64,000 nucleotides of DNA, taken from an uncultured Roseateles sp. (GTDB lineage: Bacteria; Pseudomonadota; Gammaproteobacteria; Burkholderiales; Burkholderiaceae_C). Where the stretch lies: positions 3,224,001 through 3,288,000 of the forward strand of contig NZ_OY729424.1 of the NCBI RefSeq assembly GCF_963422335.1. Reading direction: 5' to 3'. Below the pieces are notes generated by a model. It made no database searches, was not told where the DNA came from, and was given only the letters and a program-made list of their open reading frames with translations. The translations under genes and the position numbers were made by a program. Below are positions 24,546 through 32,956 of this stretch, piece by piece (the first letter of the stretch is position 1; each line of letters starts with the position of its first letter).

Positions 24546-25448
24546 ATGTCCCATATCCCCCCACACGCCGCTCGCTTCAAACGTCCCACCCTGTTGATCG
24601 TCGGTTGCGGCGATGTCGGCCTGCGGGTGCTCAAGTTGTTGGCCGGCCGCTGGAGGGTACTGGCGCTGACCTCGAATGCCGCGCGGCTGGCCGAGTTGCG
24701 CGGCGCCGGCGCTGTGCCGCTGCTGGGCAATCTGGACGATCCGCACAGCCTGGGGCGCCTGGCCGGCCTGGCTGATCATGTGCTGCATCTGGCGCCTCCC
24801 CAGGGCGAGGGTGAGCAGGACCTGCGCACGCTGGCCCTGCTGCGCGCGCTGGCGCGCAAGGGTCGGGTGCGGCGCCTGGTCTATGCCAGCACCACCGGGG
24901 TCTACGGCAATTGCGATGGTGCCCAGTTCGACGAGACGCGCACCGTGGCTCCGGCCACGGCACGCGCCAAGCGCCGCATCGATGCCGAGGACAGGCTGCG
25001 CTGGTACGGCGCAACGTCTGGCGTCAAGGTCAGCCTGCTGCGCATCCCTGGCATCTATGCCGGTGACCGCTCGGGCGGCCATCCGCGTGAACGCCTGCAG
25101 CGCGGCGCACCGGTGCTACGGCGCGAGGACGATGTCTACACCAACCACATCCATGCCGATGACCTGGCGCGGGCCTGCGCGGCGGCGCTGAGCCGAGGCC
25201 TGCCGCAACGCGTCGTCCATGTCTGCGACGACAGCCAGCTGCTGATGGGCGATTATTTCGATCTGGCGGCGGATTTGTGCGGGCTGCCGCGCCCTCTGCG
25301 CATCAGCCGGGCCGAGGCGCAGCAGCTGATGTCACCCATGCAGCTGAGCTTCATGGGTGAATCGCGACGGCTGATGAACGAGCGATTGAAGCGCGAGTTG
25401 CGACTGAAGCTGCGCTATCCGCAGGCCGAGCAGGGCTTGCTGGCCTGA
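24546..25448 (+). CDS. NAD(P)-dependent SDR/epimerase family protein
   Basis: Extended short-chain dehydrogenase-like protein of 300 residues. The nucleotide motif is VGCGDVGLRV near residue 20, followed by LVYASTTGVYGNCDG (Ser/Tyr region of epimerases) and LRIPGIYAGDRSGG. It resembles YeeZ-type proteins of unknown substrate. ATG 24546 gives the normal N-terminus. It stands alone, divergent from the reductase-dioxygenase pair, and its stop is 4 bases from the end of the convergent rhomboid gene. Confidence 0.78.
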   Translation: MSHIPPHAARFKRPTLLIVGCGDVGLRVLKLLAGRWRVLALTSNAARLAELRGAGAVPLLGNLDDPHSLGRLAGLADHVLHLAPPQGEGEQDLRTLALLRALARKGRVRRLVYASTTGVYGNCDGAQFDETRTVAPATARAKRRIDAEDRLRWYGATSGVKVSLLRIPGIYAGDRSGGHPRERLQRGAPVLRREDDVYTNHIHADDLARACAAALSRGLPQRVVHVCDDSQLLMGDYFDLAADLCGLPRPLRISRAEAQQLMSPMQLSFMGESRRLMNERLKRELRLKLRYPQAEQGLLA

Positions 25449-25454
25449 CTGCCA

Positions 25455-26045
25455 TCAACGGCGGCGTGTGCGCCCGCCGCTGCGCCAGTAACGTATCAGC
25501 AGATAGGCACCCAGCATGCCACCCAGATGCGCGAAGTGGGCAATGCCGCTGCTGCCGAAGATGCCCATCAGCAGTTCCAGTCCACCGAACACGGCGACGA
25601 AGACCTTGGCCTTCATCGGAATCGGCGGGAACAGCGGCATGATGATGCGGTCCGGGAACAGCATGCCGAAGGACAGCAGCAGGCCGAACAGCGCGCCCGA
25701 GGCGCCCACCGTTGGTGCGCCTGAGCCGATCAGGAAGGTGAACAGCAGCTGGGCCAGCGCCGCCGACAAAATGCTGGCGCCCAGCATCTGCAGATAGCGC
25801 TTGGGCCCCCAGAGCCGCTCCAGCTCGGAGCCGAACATCCACAGGCCCAGCATATTGAAGAACAGGTGCCAGGTGTCGCCATGCAGAAAGGCATAGGTGA
25901 ACAGCTGCCAGGGGTAGAAGTTGCCGGTCATCAGCGGCCACAGCTCGAACCAACCGGCAAGACCGAAGGGCAGCAGCTTGAACAGGCAGAACAGGCCGAC
26001 GCACAGCAGCATCAAGGCCTTGGTCACAGGGGGCAAATGGGGCAT
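25455..26045 (-). CDS. Rhomboid intramembrane serine protease
   Basis: Six-helix rhomboid of 196 residues, inner membrane. Key residues: the oxyanion-side HLFFN with Asn64, nucleophile Ser116 in GASGALFG and His173 in AHLGG, the Ser-His dyad. Rhomboids cut single-pass membrane proteins within the bilayer. The sequence ends with an Arg-rich tail (SGGRTRRR). The start was set at ATG 26045 since upstream reading runs into the tRNA gene. Substrates are unknown. Confidence 0.9.
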   Translation of the reverse strand: MPHLPPVTKALMLLCVGLFCLFKLLPFGLAGWFELWPLMTGNFYPWQLFTYAFLHGDTWHLFFNMLGLWMFGSELERLWGPKRYLQMLGASILSAALAQLLFTFLIGSGAPTVGASGALFGLLLSFGMLFPDRIIMPLFPPIPMKAKVFVAVFGGLELLMGIFGSSGIAHFAHLGGMLGAYLLIRYWRSGGRTRRR

Positions 26046-26170
26046 GGATCTCGACTCGGTTGGGGCCGCTTCGGGCCACCGAGCAGCGAACGCTGAGTGT
26101 ATGCGGTGAAAGGGTGGCGACGAGAACGCGTCGGCCAGGTCACGGAGCAGCAGGCTTGTATCGCGCTGTC

Positions 26171-26255
26171 TGGTGCCCGGGGCCGGACTCGAACCGGCAC
26201 ACCTTGCGGCGGGGGATTTTGAGTCCCCTGCGTCTACCGATTTCGCCACCCGGGC
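26171..26255 (-). tRNA. tRNA-Leu, anticodon CAA
   Basis: On the minus strand an 85-base sequence folds as a leucine tRNA. The acceptor arms GCCCGGG and CCCGGGC pair fully, the anticodon stem-loop reads GGGGA-CTCAAAA-TCCCC giving CAA, a long variable arm is present as expected for Leu, and the T-arm contains GGTTCGAGTCC. The CCA end is encoded. It lies between the rhomboid gene and cysM. Confidence 0.95.
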
Positions 26256-26386
26256 CAGGGCGCGAAGCAGTGCGCTACGTGAGCCGTAGATTATGCCATG
26301 CAAAAAGCCCTGCGCCGGCCGCGCCATGCCAGGGGCCCGCAGCAGGGCGCCAGCGAGGCTGCGACAATGCGGCGCAGGAGACCCGC

Positions 26387-27298
26387 ATGACCGCTACAAA
26401 GTACCTCACGCTCGAGGATGTGATCGGCAACACGCCGCTGGTGCAACTGCTGCGCACGCCCGGTGCCGACAATGCCCGCCGTGGCAATGTGATCCTGGCC
26501 AAGCTGGAGGGCAACAACCCGGCCGGCTCGGTCAAGGACAGGCCGGCCATCAGCATGATCCGTCGAGCCGAGGAGCGCGGCGAAATCAAGCCAGGCGACA
26601 CCCTGATCGAGGCGACCTCGGGCAATACCGGCATTGCACTGGCCATGGCTGCGGCGATCCGCGGCTACCGCATGGTGCTGATCATGCCGGAGGACCTGTC
26701 TATCGAACGCGCCCAGACGATGAAGGCATTTGGTGCCGAGCTGATACTGACGCCGCGTTCGGGGGGCATGGAGTACGCCCGCGACCTGGCCGAGAAGATG
26801 CAGAGCGACGGCAAGGGCCGGGTGCTGGACCAGTTCGCGAATGGCGACAACCCACGCATCCACTACGAGACCACCGGGCCCGAGATCTGGCGCGATACCG
26901 GCGGCCGCATCACCCACTTCGTCAGCGCCATGGGCACCACCGGCACCATCACCGGCACCTCGCAGTACCTGAAGGAGCAGAACCCGGGTGTGCGCATCGT
27001 CGGCGCTCAGCCGATGGAGGGCTCGCGCATCCCCGGCATACGCAAATGGCCCGAGGCCTATCTGCCCAAGATCTACAAGCCCTCGGCCGTCGATGAGATG
27101 GTCTATGTCAGCCAGACCGATGCCGAGGACATGGCACGCCGCCTGGCCCGCGAGGAGGGGCTGTTTGGTGGCATCTCGGCCGCGGGCGCCTGCTGGGTGG
27201 CGCTGCAGATCGCCCGCCATGTCGAGAATTCGACCATCGTGTTCGTGGTCTGCGACCGGGGTGATCGCTATCTCTCCACGGGCGTGTTCCCGGCATGA
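26387..27298 (+). CDS. cysM: Cysteine synthase B
   Basis: PLP-dependent O-acetylserine sulfhydrylase, 303 residues, cytoplasmic, last step of cysteine synthesis; CysM can also use thiosulfate. The PLP lysine is Lys50 in GSVKDRPA, and the phosphate-binding loop ATSGNTGIALA follows. It is shorter than CysK and has the CysM-like C-terminus with ERVADSTVFV-type ending VFVVCDRGDRYLSTGVFP. A GGAG site 6 bases before ATG 26387 fixes the start. It overlaps the NUDIX gene by 4 bases, with tusA just after, a small sulfur-related cluster. Confidence 0.9.
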   Translation: MTATKYLTLEDVIGNTPLVQLLRTPGADNARRGNVILAKLEGNNPAGSVKDRPAISMIRRAEERGEIKPGDTLIEATSGNTGIALAMAAAIRGYRMVLIMPEDLSIERAQTMKAFGAELILTPRSGGMEYARDLAEKMQSDGKGRVLDQFANGDNPRIHYETTGPEIWRDTGGRITHFVSAMGTTGTITGTSQYLKEQNPGVRIVGAQPMEGSRIPGIRKWPEAYLPKIYKPSAVDEMVYVSQTDAEDMARRLAREEGLFGGISAAGACWVALQIARHVENSTIVFVVCDRGDRYLSTGVFPA

Positions 27299-27828
27299 GC
27301 GGTTTCAAGTTCTGCCCGCAGTGCGCTACCGAGCTGGCGCTGATCACCTTGGACGAAGACAGCGGGCCGACCGAGCGGCTGCGCTGCACCGCCTGTGACT
27401 TCACCCACTGGAACAACCCGACGCCGGTACTTGCCGCCATCGTCCAGTGCATGGACCGCGAGGGCCAGGTCTTGCTGGCGCGCAATGCGGCCTGGCCGGG
27501 CCGCAACTTCGCGCTGATCACCGGCTTCATGGAGGCCGGCGAGACGCCCGAGCAGGGCATTGCCCGCGAGGTCAAGGAAGAGACTTCGCTGGATGCCGGC
27601 GCGATCACGCTGATCGGCGTCTATGACTTCCAGCGCATGAACCAGGTCATCATTGCCTACCATGTCGAGGCCACCGGCGATATCTCGCTGTCGCCCGAAC
27701 TGGCCGAGTACAAGCTGTTCACGCCGGACAAGGTGCTGTGCTGGCCCAGCAGCACCGGGCTCGCACTGGCCAAGTGGGTGACGTCGCTGGGCTATGAGCC
27801 CAAGTGGCGCGAGCTGGCCAAGCTTTAG
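27295..27828 (+). CDS. NUDIX hydrolase with N-terminal zinc ribbon
   Basis: Protein of 177 residues with a four-cysteine zinc ribbon (CPQC ... CTAC, residues about 7-40) followed by a NUDIX domain. The NUDIX box reads GFMEAGETPEQGIAREVKEET, with the catalytic REVKEE core intact. The layout recalls NudC-type NADH/NAD-capped RNA pyrophosphatases, but the protein is shorter and lacks the N-terminal NudC domain, so the substrate is open. It is translationally coupled to cysM through an ATGA overlap. Confidence 0.85.
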   Translation: MSGFKFCPQCATELALITLDEDSGPTERLRCTACDFTHWNNPTPVLAAIVQCMDREGQVLLARNAAWPGRNFALITGFMEAGETPEQGIAREVKEETSLDAGAITLIGVYDFQRMNQVIIAYHVEATGDISLSPELAEYKLFTPDKVLCWPSSTGLALAKWVTSLGYEPKWRELAKL

Positions 27829-27854
27829 AATTGCCCAAAGCTACCCGAGACCCC

Positions 27855-28082
27855 ATGGACGCCAACAAAGAACTCGACACCCGCGGACTGAACTGCCCGC
27901 TGCCCATCCTGAAGGCCAAGAAGGCCCTGGCCGAAATGGAGTCGGGCCAGTTGCTGAAGGTCGTGGCCACCGATCCCGGCTCGATGCGCGACTTCCAGGC
28001 CTTTGCCCGCCAGACCGGCAACGAGCTGGTCGAGCAAAAGGCCCAGGCCGACGAATTCATCCATGTGCTGCGCCGCCGCTGA
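27855..28082 (+). CDS. tusA: TusA-family sulfurtransferase
   Basis: Small cytoplasmic sulfur carrier, 75 residues, the usual TusA size. The active cysteine is Cys14 in the CPLP motif that defines the family (RGLNCPLPILKAKKAL). TusA-like proteins relay persulfide sulfur for tRNA thiolation, molybdenum cofactor or sulfur metabolism. ATG 27855 gives the canonical N-terminus. It follows cysM and the NUDIX gene and ends at a bidirectional terminator. Confidence 0.9.
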   Translation: MDANKELDTRGLNCPLPILKAKKALAEMESGQLLKVVATDPGSMRDFQAFARQTGNELVEQKAQADEFIHVLRRR

Positions 28083-28098
28083 AGCGCGTTGAACCATG

Positions 28099-28128
28099 AA
28101 AAAAGGCCGTGCACTGCACGGCCTTTTT
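28099..28128. terminator. Bidirectional rho-independent terminator
   Basis: A run of six A precedes GGCCGTGCA, a single base, TGCACGGCC and five T. The stem is perfect and both strands carry a T tract, so it can end transcription of tusA from the left and galU from the right. Confidence 0.92.
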
Positions 28129-28155
28129 GCTGGGCGGCTGAGCCGTGGCCAGTCC

Positions 28156-29022
28156 TTAGATTTCCACGCCGCGCAGGTACTCGCGGAAGCCCGGGCCCAG
28201 CTCCGGGTGGGCCAGTGCCAGCTCGACATTGGCCTCCAGAAAGCCTTCCTTGCTGCCGCAGTCATAGCGCTTGCCTTCGTAGCTGTAGGCAAACACCTTC
28301 TCGCGGCGCAGCAGGCCGGCAATGCCGTCGGTCAGCTGGATCTCGCCGCCCACGCCGCGCGGCTGGTTGGCGATCTCATGGAAAACTCCTGGCGTCAGGA
28401 TGTAGCGGCCGGCCACACCCAGGCGCGACGGCGCCACGGCGGGATCGGGCTTCTCGACGATGCGGCTGACATCCATCAGGCGCTCGTTGATCGGGTTGCC
28501 GGCGACGATGCCGTAGCGGCGGGTGTGCTCGGCCGGCACTTCCTGCACGGCCAGTATCGACACCCGCCATTCGGCGAACTGGTCCACCATCTGCTTGAGC
28601 ACCGGGGGCGTGCCGACCATCAGGTCATCGGCCAGCAGCACGGCAAAGGGCTCCTTGCCGACCAGGCGCTCGGCGCAGAGCACCGCGTGGCCCAGGCCCA
28701 GCGCACGGGGCTGGCGCACATAGACGCACTCCATGTCATCGGGCTTGACGCCGCGCACCACTTCCAGCAGTGCCTCCTTACCCGCCTGTTCAAGGGCTAG
28801 CTCCAGCTCGAAGGTCGTGTCAAAGTGGTCTTCAATCGGTCGCTTGTGGCGGCCGGTGACAAAAATCATTTCGCGGATGCCGGCCGCATAGGCCTCCTCG
28901 ACCGCGTACTGGATCAGGGGCTTGTCCACCACCGGCAGCATCTCCTTGGGCTGGGCCTTGGTGGCCGGGAGGAAGCGGGTGCCAAGTCCGGCAACAGGAA
29001 AAATGGCTTTGGTCACGATCAT
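28156..29022 (-). CDS. galU: UTP-glucose-1-phosphate uridylyltransferase
   Basis: Makes UDP-glucose from UTP and glucose-1-phosphate for envelope polysaccharides, trehalose and galactose metabolism. The 288-residue length is standard. The nucleotidyl-transfer start AIFPVAGLGTRFLPATKA with KEMLPVVDKPLIQYAVEEA is fully conserved, as are FVTGRHKRPIEDHFD and GLGHAVLCA. The ATG at 29022 begins this block. It is transcribed away from the next gene and stops at a bidirectional terminator. Confidence 0.95.
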   Translation of the reverse strand: MIVTKAIFPVAGLGTRFLPATKAQPKEMLPVVDKPLIQYAVEEAYAAGIREMIFVTGRHKRPIEDHFDTTFELELALEQAGKEALLEVVRGVKPDDMECVYVRQPRALGLGHAVLCAERLVGKEPFAVLLADDLMVGTPPVLKQMVDQFAEWRVSILAVQEVPAEHTRRYGIVAGNPINERLMDVSRIVEKPDPAVAPSRLGVAGRYILTPGVFHEIANQPRGVGGEIQLTDGIAGLLRREKVFAYSYEGKRYDCGSKEGFLEANVELALAHPELGPGFREYLRGVEI

Positions 29023-29100
29023 GTCAATGAGCTCTCCTGAGGGTATGGGCGCATTGTTGCATGGCTCCGTGACTGCTTAAATGATAGTAAATACCCCGCC

Positions 29101-30063
29101 ATGAGCGTGCTGATCGTAGAACCAATGGAAGTGGAGGTCATGCAATGGCTTGCAGACCGCCATGCGCTTCAGTACGCCCCCGAATTGGTTCGTCAGCCCC
29201 AGGCCCTGCGCGAGGCCTTGCACCATGCCCGAGCACTGGTGCTGCCGGCCTCGGTGGCGGTGGATGCCGCCCTGCTGCGTGCTGCCCCGCGCCTGCGCGT
29301 GCTGGGCCGCATGAGTGCCGGCATCGAGAACATCGACACCAAGGCCTGCGAGATGGCCCATGTGTTGGTGGTGCGCAGCACCTCGGCGTCCGCGGCGGCC
29401 GAGGCCGAATTCGTCATCGGTGCGCTGCTGGCCCTGCTGCGCCGGGTGCCGGTAGTGGGGTCGGACGGCTTGATGGTCGGCCGGGAGCTGGGCTGCGCCA
29501 CCATAGGCCTGGTCGGCATGACGCCGGCGGCGCGGCTGCTGGCCCAGCTGCTGCCGGTGTTCGGCACCCAGGTGGTCGGCTATGACCCGGCCCTGCACAT
29601 CAGCGATCCGCTATGGGCCCGCTGGGGCATCGCGCCCCTGCCGTTGCGGGTCTTGATGGAGCAGGCCGATGGCGTCAGCGTGCAGCTGGCCTACTTTCTG
29701 CGCTACCGGGGGCTGATGGGGGACAGGGTGCTGAGCTTTTGCAAGCCCAGCCAGGTGCTGGTCAGCATTTCGCATTCGGCGCTGTTCGATGACATCGCCC
29801 TGGCCCAGGCGCTGAACAGCGGTCGCATGGCAGCCGCCTGGCTGGACAGTCTGGAGCCCGGCCTGCTGGACCCCGGCCGGCCCCTGTATGGCGTGAGTTC
29901 GCTGCAGATCACCCCCCGGGTGGCCAGCACCACCCGCGAGGCCCGCACCCGTGCCGCCTGGGCGGTGGCGCGGCGCATCGATGATCTGCTCAATACGCCG
30001 GCCGAGCCCAGCGAGGACTTCAGGGCGACGTTTCCAGACGAGCTGCCTGATCCTTCAACCTAG
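29101..30063 (+). CDS. D-2-hydroxyacid dehydrogenase homologue lacking catalytic residues
   Basis: Protein of 320 residues with the fold of D-2-hydroxyacid dehydrogenases (LGRMSAGIENID; AEAEFVIGALLALLRR) but eroded function. The expected GxGxxG of the NAD site reads GMTPAA (139-144). The catalytic Arg is replaced by His225 in SISHSALFD, and the catalytic His by Arg273 in ITPRVAST; only Glu252 (SLEPG) remains. It is still a full-length open frame, so it is probably a conserved pseudoenzyme rather than a decaying gene. Its 3' end overlaps the convergent valS gene by 44 bases. Confidence 0.8.
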   Translation: MSVLIVEPMEVEVMQWLADRHALQYAPELVRQPQALREALHHARALVLPASVAVDAALLRAAPRLRVLGRMSAGIENIDTKACEMAHVLVVRSTSASAAAEAEFVIGALLALLRRVPVVGSDGLMVGRELGCATIGLVGMTPAARLLAQLLPVFGTQVVGYDPALHISDPLWARWGIAPLPLRVLMEQADGVSVQLAYFLRYRGLMGDRVLSFCKPSQVLVSISHSALFDDIALAQALNSGRMAAAWLDSLEPGLLDPGRPLYGVSSLQITPRVASTTREARTRAAWAVARRIDDLLNTPAEPSEDFRATFPDELPDPST

Positions 30064-32854
30064 CCACGGTGTTGGTGAACTCGGCCACGCGGGCGCGCTC
30101 CTGCTCGACCACGGCCACCGGCGCACGGGCCACAAAGCTTTCGTTGCCCAGCTTGGCCGTGGCCTTGACGATCTCACCCTCCAGCCGGGTGATCTCCTTG
30201 CCCAGTCGGGCCAACTCGGCCGGAATGTCGATCTGCACATGCAGGGCAAGCCGCGCCTCGCCTTCCATGATCACCGGCGAATGGCCGGTGGCGGCGGCAA
30301 AGCTGGCGTCATCGCCGAACTGCTGCACCTCGCTGAGCTTGGCCAGCGCCTTCAGCAGCGGGGCGGCCTGCTCGATGAAGGTGGCGTCGCCGGCGGTGTA
30401 CAGCGGCACCCGCTCGGCCGGCGACAGGCTCATCTCGCTGCGCAGGCTGCGGCAGCTGCCGACCATGGCCTTCAGGCGCGCCACCCAGGCATCGGCTGAG
30501 GCATCGACCTTTTCCAGCTGGGCCTTCGGGTACGACGCGGTGACGATGCTGGCGTCCGAGCCGGCGGCCTTGCGGCCGGCGACCACGGCCACCGTCTGCC
30601 ACAGCTCCTCGGTGATGAAGGGCGTGACCGGGTGCAGCAGGCGCAAGGTGGTTTCCAGCACGCGTATCAGCGTGCGGCGGGTGGCGCGTTGCTGCGCCTC
30701 CGTGCCGTTCTGGATCTGCACCTTGGCGATTTCGAGGTACCAGTCGCAGTATTCGTCCCAGACGAACTGGTAGATGGCGCCGGCCACATTGTCGAGCCGG
30801 TACTCGTCGAAGCCCTGGGCCACGGCCGCCTCGACGCGCTGCAGCTCGCCGCTGATCCAGCGGTCGGCGGGGCTGAAGCTCAGATAGCCATGGAACTCGG
30901 CACCCGGGGCGCATTGCTCCTTGGTGTGCTCCTCCAGCCCGCAGTCCTTGCCCTCGCAATTCATCAGCACGAAGCGGGTGGCGTTCCACAGCTTGTTGCA
31001 GAAATTGCGGTAGCCCTCGCAGCGCTTGCTGTCGAAGTTGACGCTGCGGCCCAGTGTGGCCATGGACGCAAAGGTGAAGCGCAGGGCGTCGGCACCGTAG
31101 CCCGGAATGCCCTCGGGGAACTCCTTCTCGGTGGCCTTGCGCACCTTGGGCGCGTTCTCCGGCTTGCGCAGGCCCTGGCTGCGCTTGTCCAGCAGCGGGG
31201 CCAGTTCAATGCCGTCGATCAGGTCCACCGGGTCCAGCACATTGCCCTCGGACTTGCTCATCTTCTTGCCCTGCGCATCGAGCACCAGGCCGTGGATGTA
31301 GACGTGCTTGAAGGGCACCTTGCCGGTGAAATGCTTGGTCATCATGATCATCCGGGCGACCCAGAAGAAGATGATGTCGTAGCCGGTGACCAAGACGGAA
31401 GAGGGCAGGAAGAGGTCCTGCTCGACCGTTTTCTCGGGCCAGCCCAGCGTGGAGAAGGGCACCATGGCGGACGAGAACCAGGTGTCCAGCACGTCTTCGT
31501 CGCGGGTTAGCGTCTTGCCCGGCGCCTTGGCTTGCGCCTCGGCCTCGTTCTTTGCAACGTAGACCTTGCCGTCCTCGTCGTACCAGGCCGGGATCTGATG
31601 GCCCCACCAGAGCTGGCGCGAGATGCACCAGTCCTGGATGTTCTTCATCCACTGATTGTAGGTATTGACCCAGTTCTCGGGCACGAACTTGACCTCGCCC
31701 GAGGCCACGACCTCGATGGCCTCCTCGGCAATGCTCTTGCCGTTGGCGCCCGCCTTGGACACGGCAACGAACCACTGATCGGTCAGCATCGGCTCTATCA
31801 CCTGGCCGGTGCGGGCGCAGCGCGGCACCATCAGCTTGTGCTTCTTGACCTCGACCAGCAGGCCTTCCTCTTCCAGCTGGGCAACGATCTTCTTGCGCGC
31901 GACGAAGCGGTCCAGGCCGCGGTAGGCCTCGGGGGCCTCGTCGTTGACCTTGGCTTCCAGGGTGAAGATGGTCAGCATCGGCAGCTTGTGGCGCAGGCCG
32001 ACCTGGTAGTCGTTCTGGTCGTGGGCCGGCGTGACCTTGACCACGCCGGTGCCGAAGGCCTTGTCCACATAGTCGTCGGCGATCACCGGCACCAGGCGGC
32101 CGGTGATGGGCAGGCGGACCTGCTTGCCGATCAGGTGGGTGTAGCGCTCGTCCTCCGGGTGCACCATCACGGCCGTGTCGCCCAGCATGGTCTCGGGGCG
32201 GGTGGTGGCCACGACCAGCGATTCCGTGCCCTCGGCCATCGGATAGCGGATATGCCAGAGGGACCCGTCTTCTTCCTCGCTCTCCACCTCGAGGTCGGAC
32301 ACGGCGGACTTCAGGATGGGGTCCCAGCTGACCAGGCGCTTGCCGCGGTAGATCAGGCCTTCGTCGAACAGCTTGACGAAGGTGTCGGTGACCACGGACG
32401 AGAGCTTGTCGTCCATGGTGAAGTACTCATGCTCCCAGCTCACAGAATCGCCCATGCGGCGCATCTGGCCCGTGATGGTGTTGCCGCTCTGCTGCTTCCA
32501 CTCCCAGACGCGGGCGACAAAATTCTTGCGACCCAGCTCGTGGCGATTCAGCCCCTGCTCCTGCAGCTGGCGCTCGACGACGATCTGCGTGGCAATGCCC
32601 GCATGGTCGGTGCCCGGCACCCACAGGGTGTTGTCGCCCTTCATCCGGTGGTAGCGCGTCAGCGAGTCCATGATGGTCTGGTTGAACGCGTGGCCCATAT
32701 GCAGGGTGCCCGTCACATTGGGCGGCGGCAGCTGGATGCAGAACGAGGGCTTGGCCGCGTCCAGGGTCGGCTTGTACAGACCACGCTGCTCCCACAGCGG
32801 GCCCCAATGGGCTTCCAGGGCGGCGGGCTCAAAGGATTTGGCGAGTTCGGTCAT
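30020..32854 (-). CDS. valS: Valine-tRNA ligase
   Basis: Class I aminoacyl-tRNA synthetase, 944 residues, attaches valine to tRNA-Val. The HIGH-type motif is HMGH in PPPNVTGTLHMGHAFN and the KMSKS motif is in GKKMSKSEGNVLDP; the editing domain shows TTRPETMLGDTAV. The C-terminal coiled-coil arm is present (EITRLEGEIVKATAKL). The start MTELAKSFEPAALEAHW at 32854 is typical. A longer upstream frame lacks homology. The end overlaps the convergent hydroxyacid dehydrogenase-like gene. Confidence 0.96.
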   Translation of the reverse strand: MTELAKSFEPAALEAHWGPLWEQRGLYKPTLDAAKPSFCIQLPPPNVTGTLHMGHAFNQTIMDSLTRYHRMKGDNTLWVPGTDHAGIATQIVVERQLQEQGLNRHELGRKNFVARVWEWKQQSGNTITGQMRRMGDSVSWEHEYFTMDDKLSSVVTDTFVKLFDEGLIYRGKRLVSWDPILKSAVSDLEVESEEEDGSLWHIRYPMAEGTESLVVATTRPETMLGDTAVMVHPEDERYTHLIGKQVRLPITGRLVPVIADDYVDKAFGTGVVKVTPAHDQNDYQVGLRHKLPMLTIFTLEAKVNDEAPEAYRGLDRFVARKKIVAQLEEEGLLVEVKKHKLMVPRCARTGQVIEPMLTDQWFVAVSKAGANGKSIAEEAIEVVASGEVKFVPENWVNTYNQWMKNIQDWCISRQLWWGHQIPAWYDEDGKVYVAKNEAEAQAKAPGKTLTRDEDVLDTWFSSAMVPFSTLGWPEKTVEQDLFLPSSVLVTGYDIIFFWVARMIMMTKHFTGKVPFKHVYIHGLVLDAQGKKMSKSEGNVLDPVDLIDGIELAPLLDKRSQGLRKPENAPKVRKATEKEFPEGIPGYGADALRFTFASMATLGRSVNFDSKRCEGYRNFCNKLWNATRFVLMNCEGKDCGLEEHTKEQCAPGAEFHGYLSFSPADRWISGELQRVEAAVAQGFDEYRLDNVAGAIYQFVWDEYCDWYLEIAKVQIQNGTEAQQRATRRTLIRVLETTLRLLHPVTPFITEELWQTVAVVAGRKAAGSDASIVTASYPKAQLEKVDASADAWVARLKAMVGSCRSLRSEMSLSPAERVPLYTAGDATFIEQAAPLLKALAKLSEVQQFGDDASFAAATGHSPVIMEGEARLALHVQIDIPAELARLGKEITRLEGEIVKATAKLGNESFVARAPVAVVEQERARVAEFTNTVARLKDQAARLETSP

Positions 32855-32956
32855 AAGAAGCAGTGGCAGAGGGCGCGGGGCAGCACCCTTGGAGCAAACG
32901 GGGCCTTGATTGTAGGTTGTGCTAAGTTGCCGCCCGATAAGCACGGGGAGACGTGA

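Noticed and set aside
26060..26386. Reading frame extending cysM upstream through the tRNA region
   Set aside because: It crosses a tRNA gene on the other strand and the ATG at 26387 has a good ribosome site.
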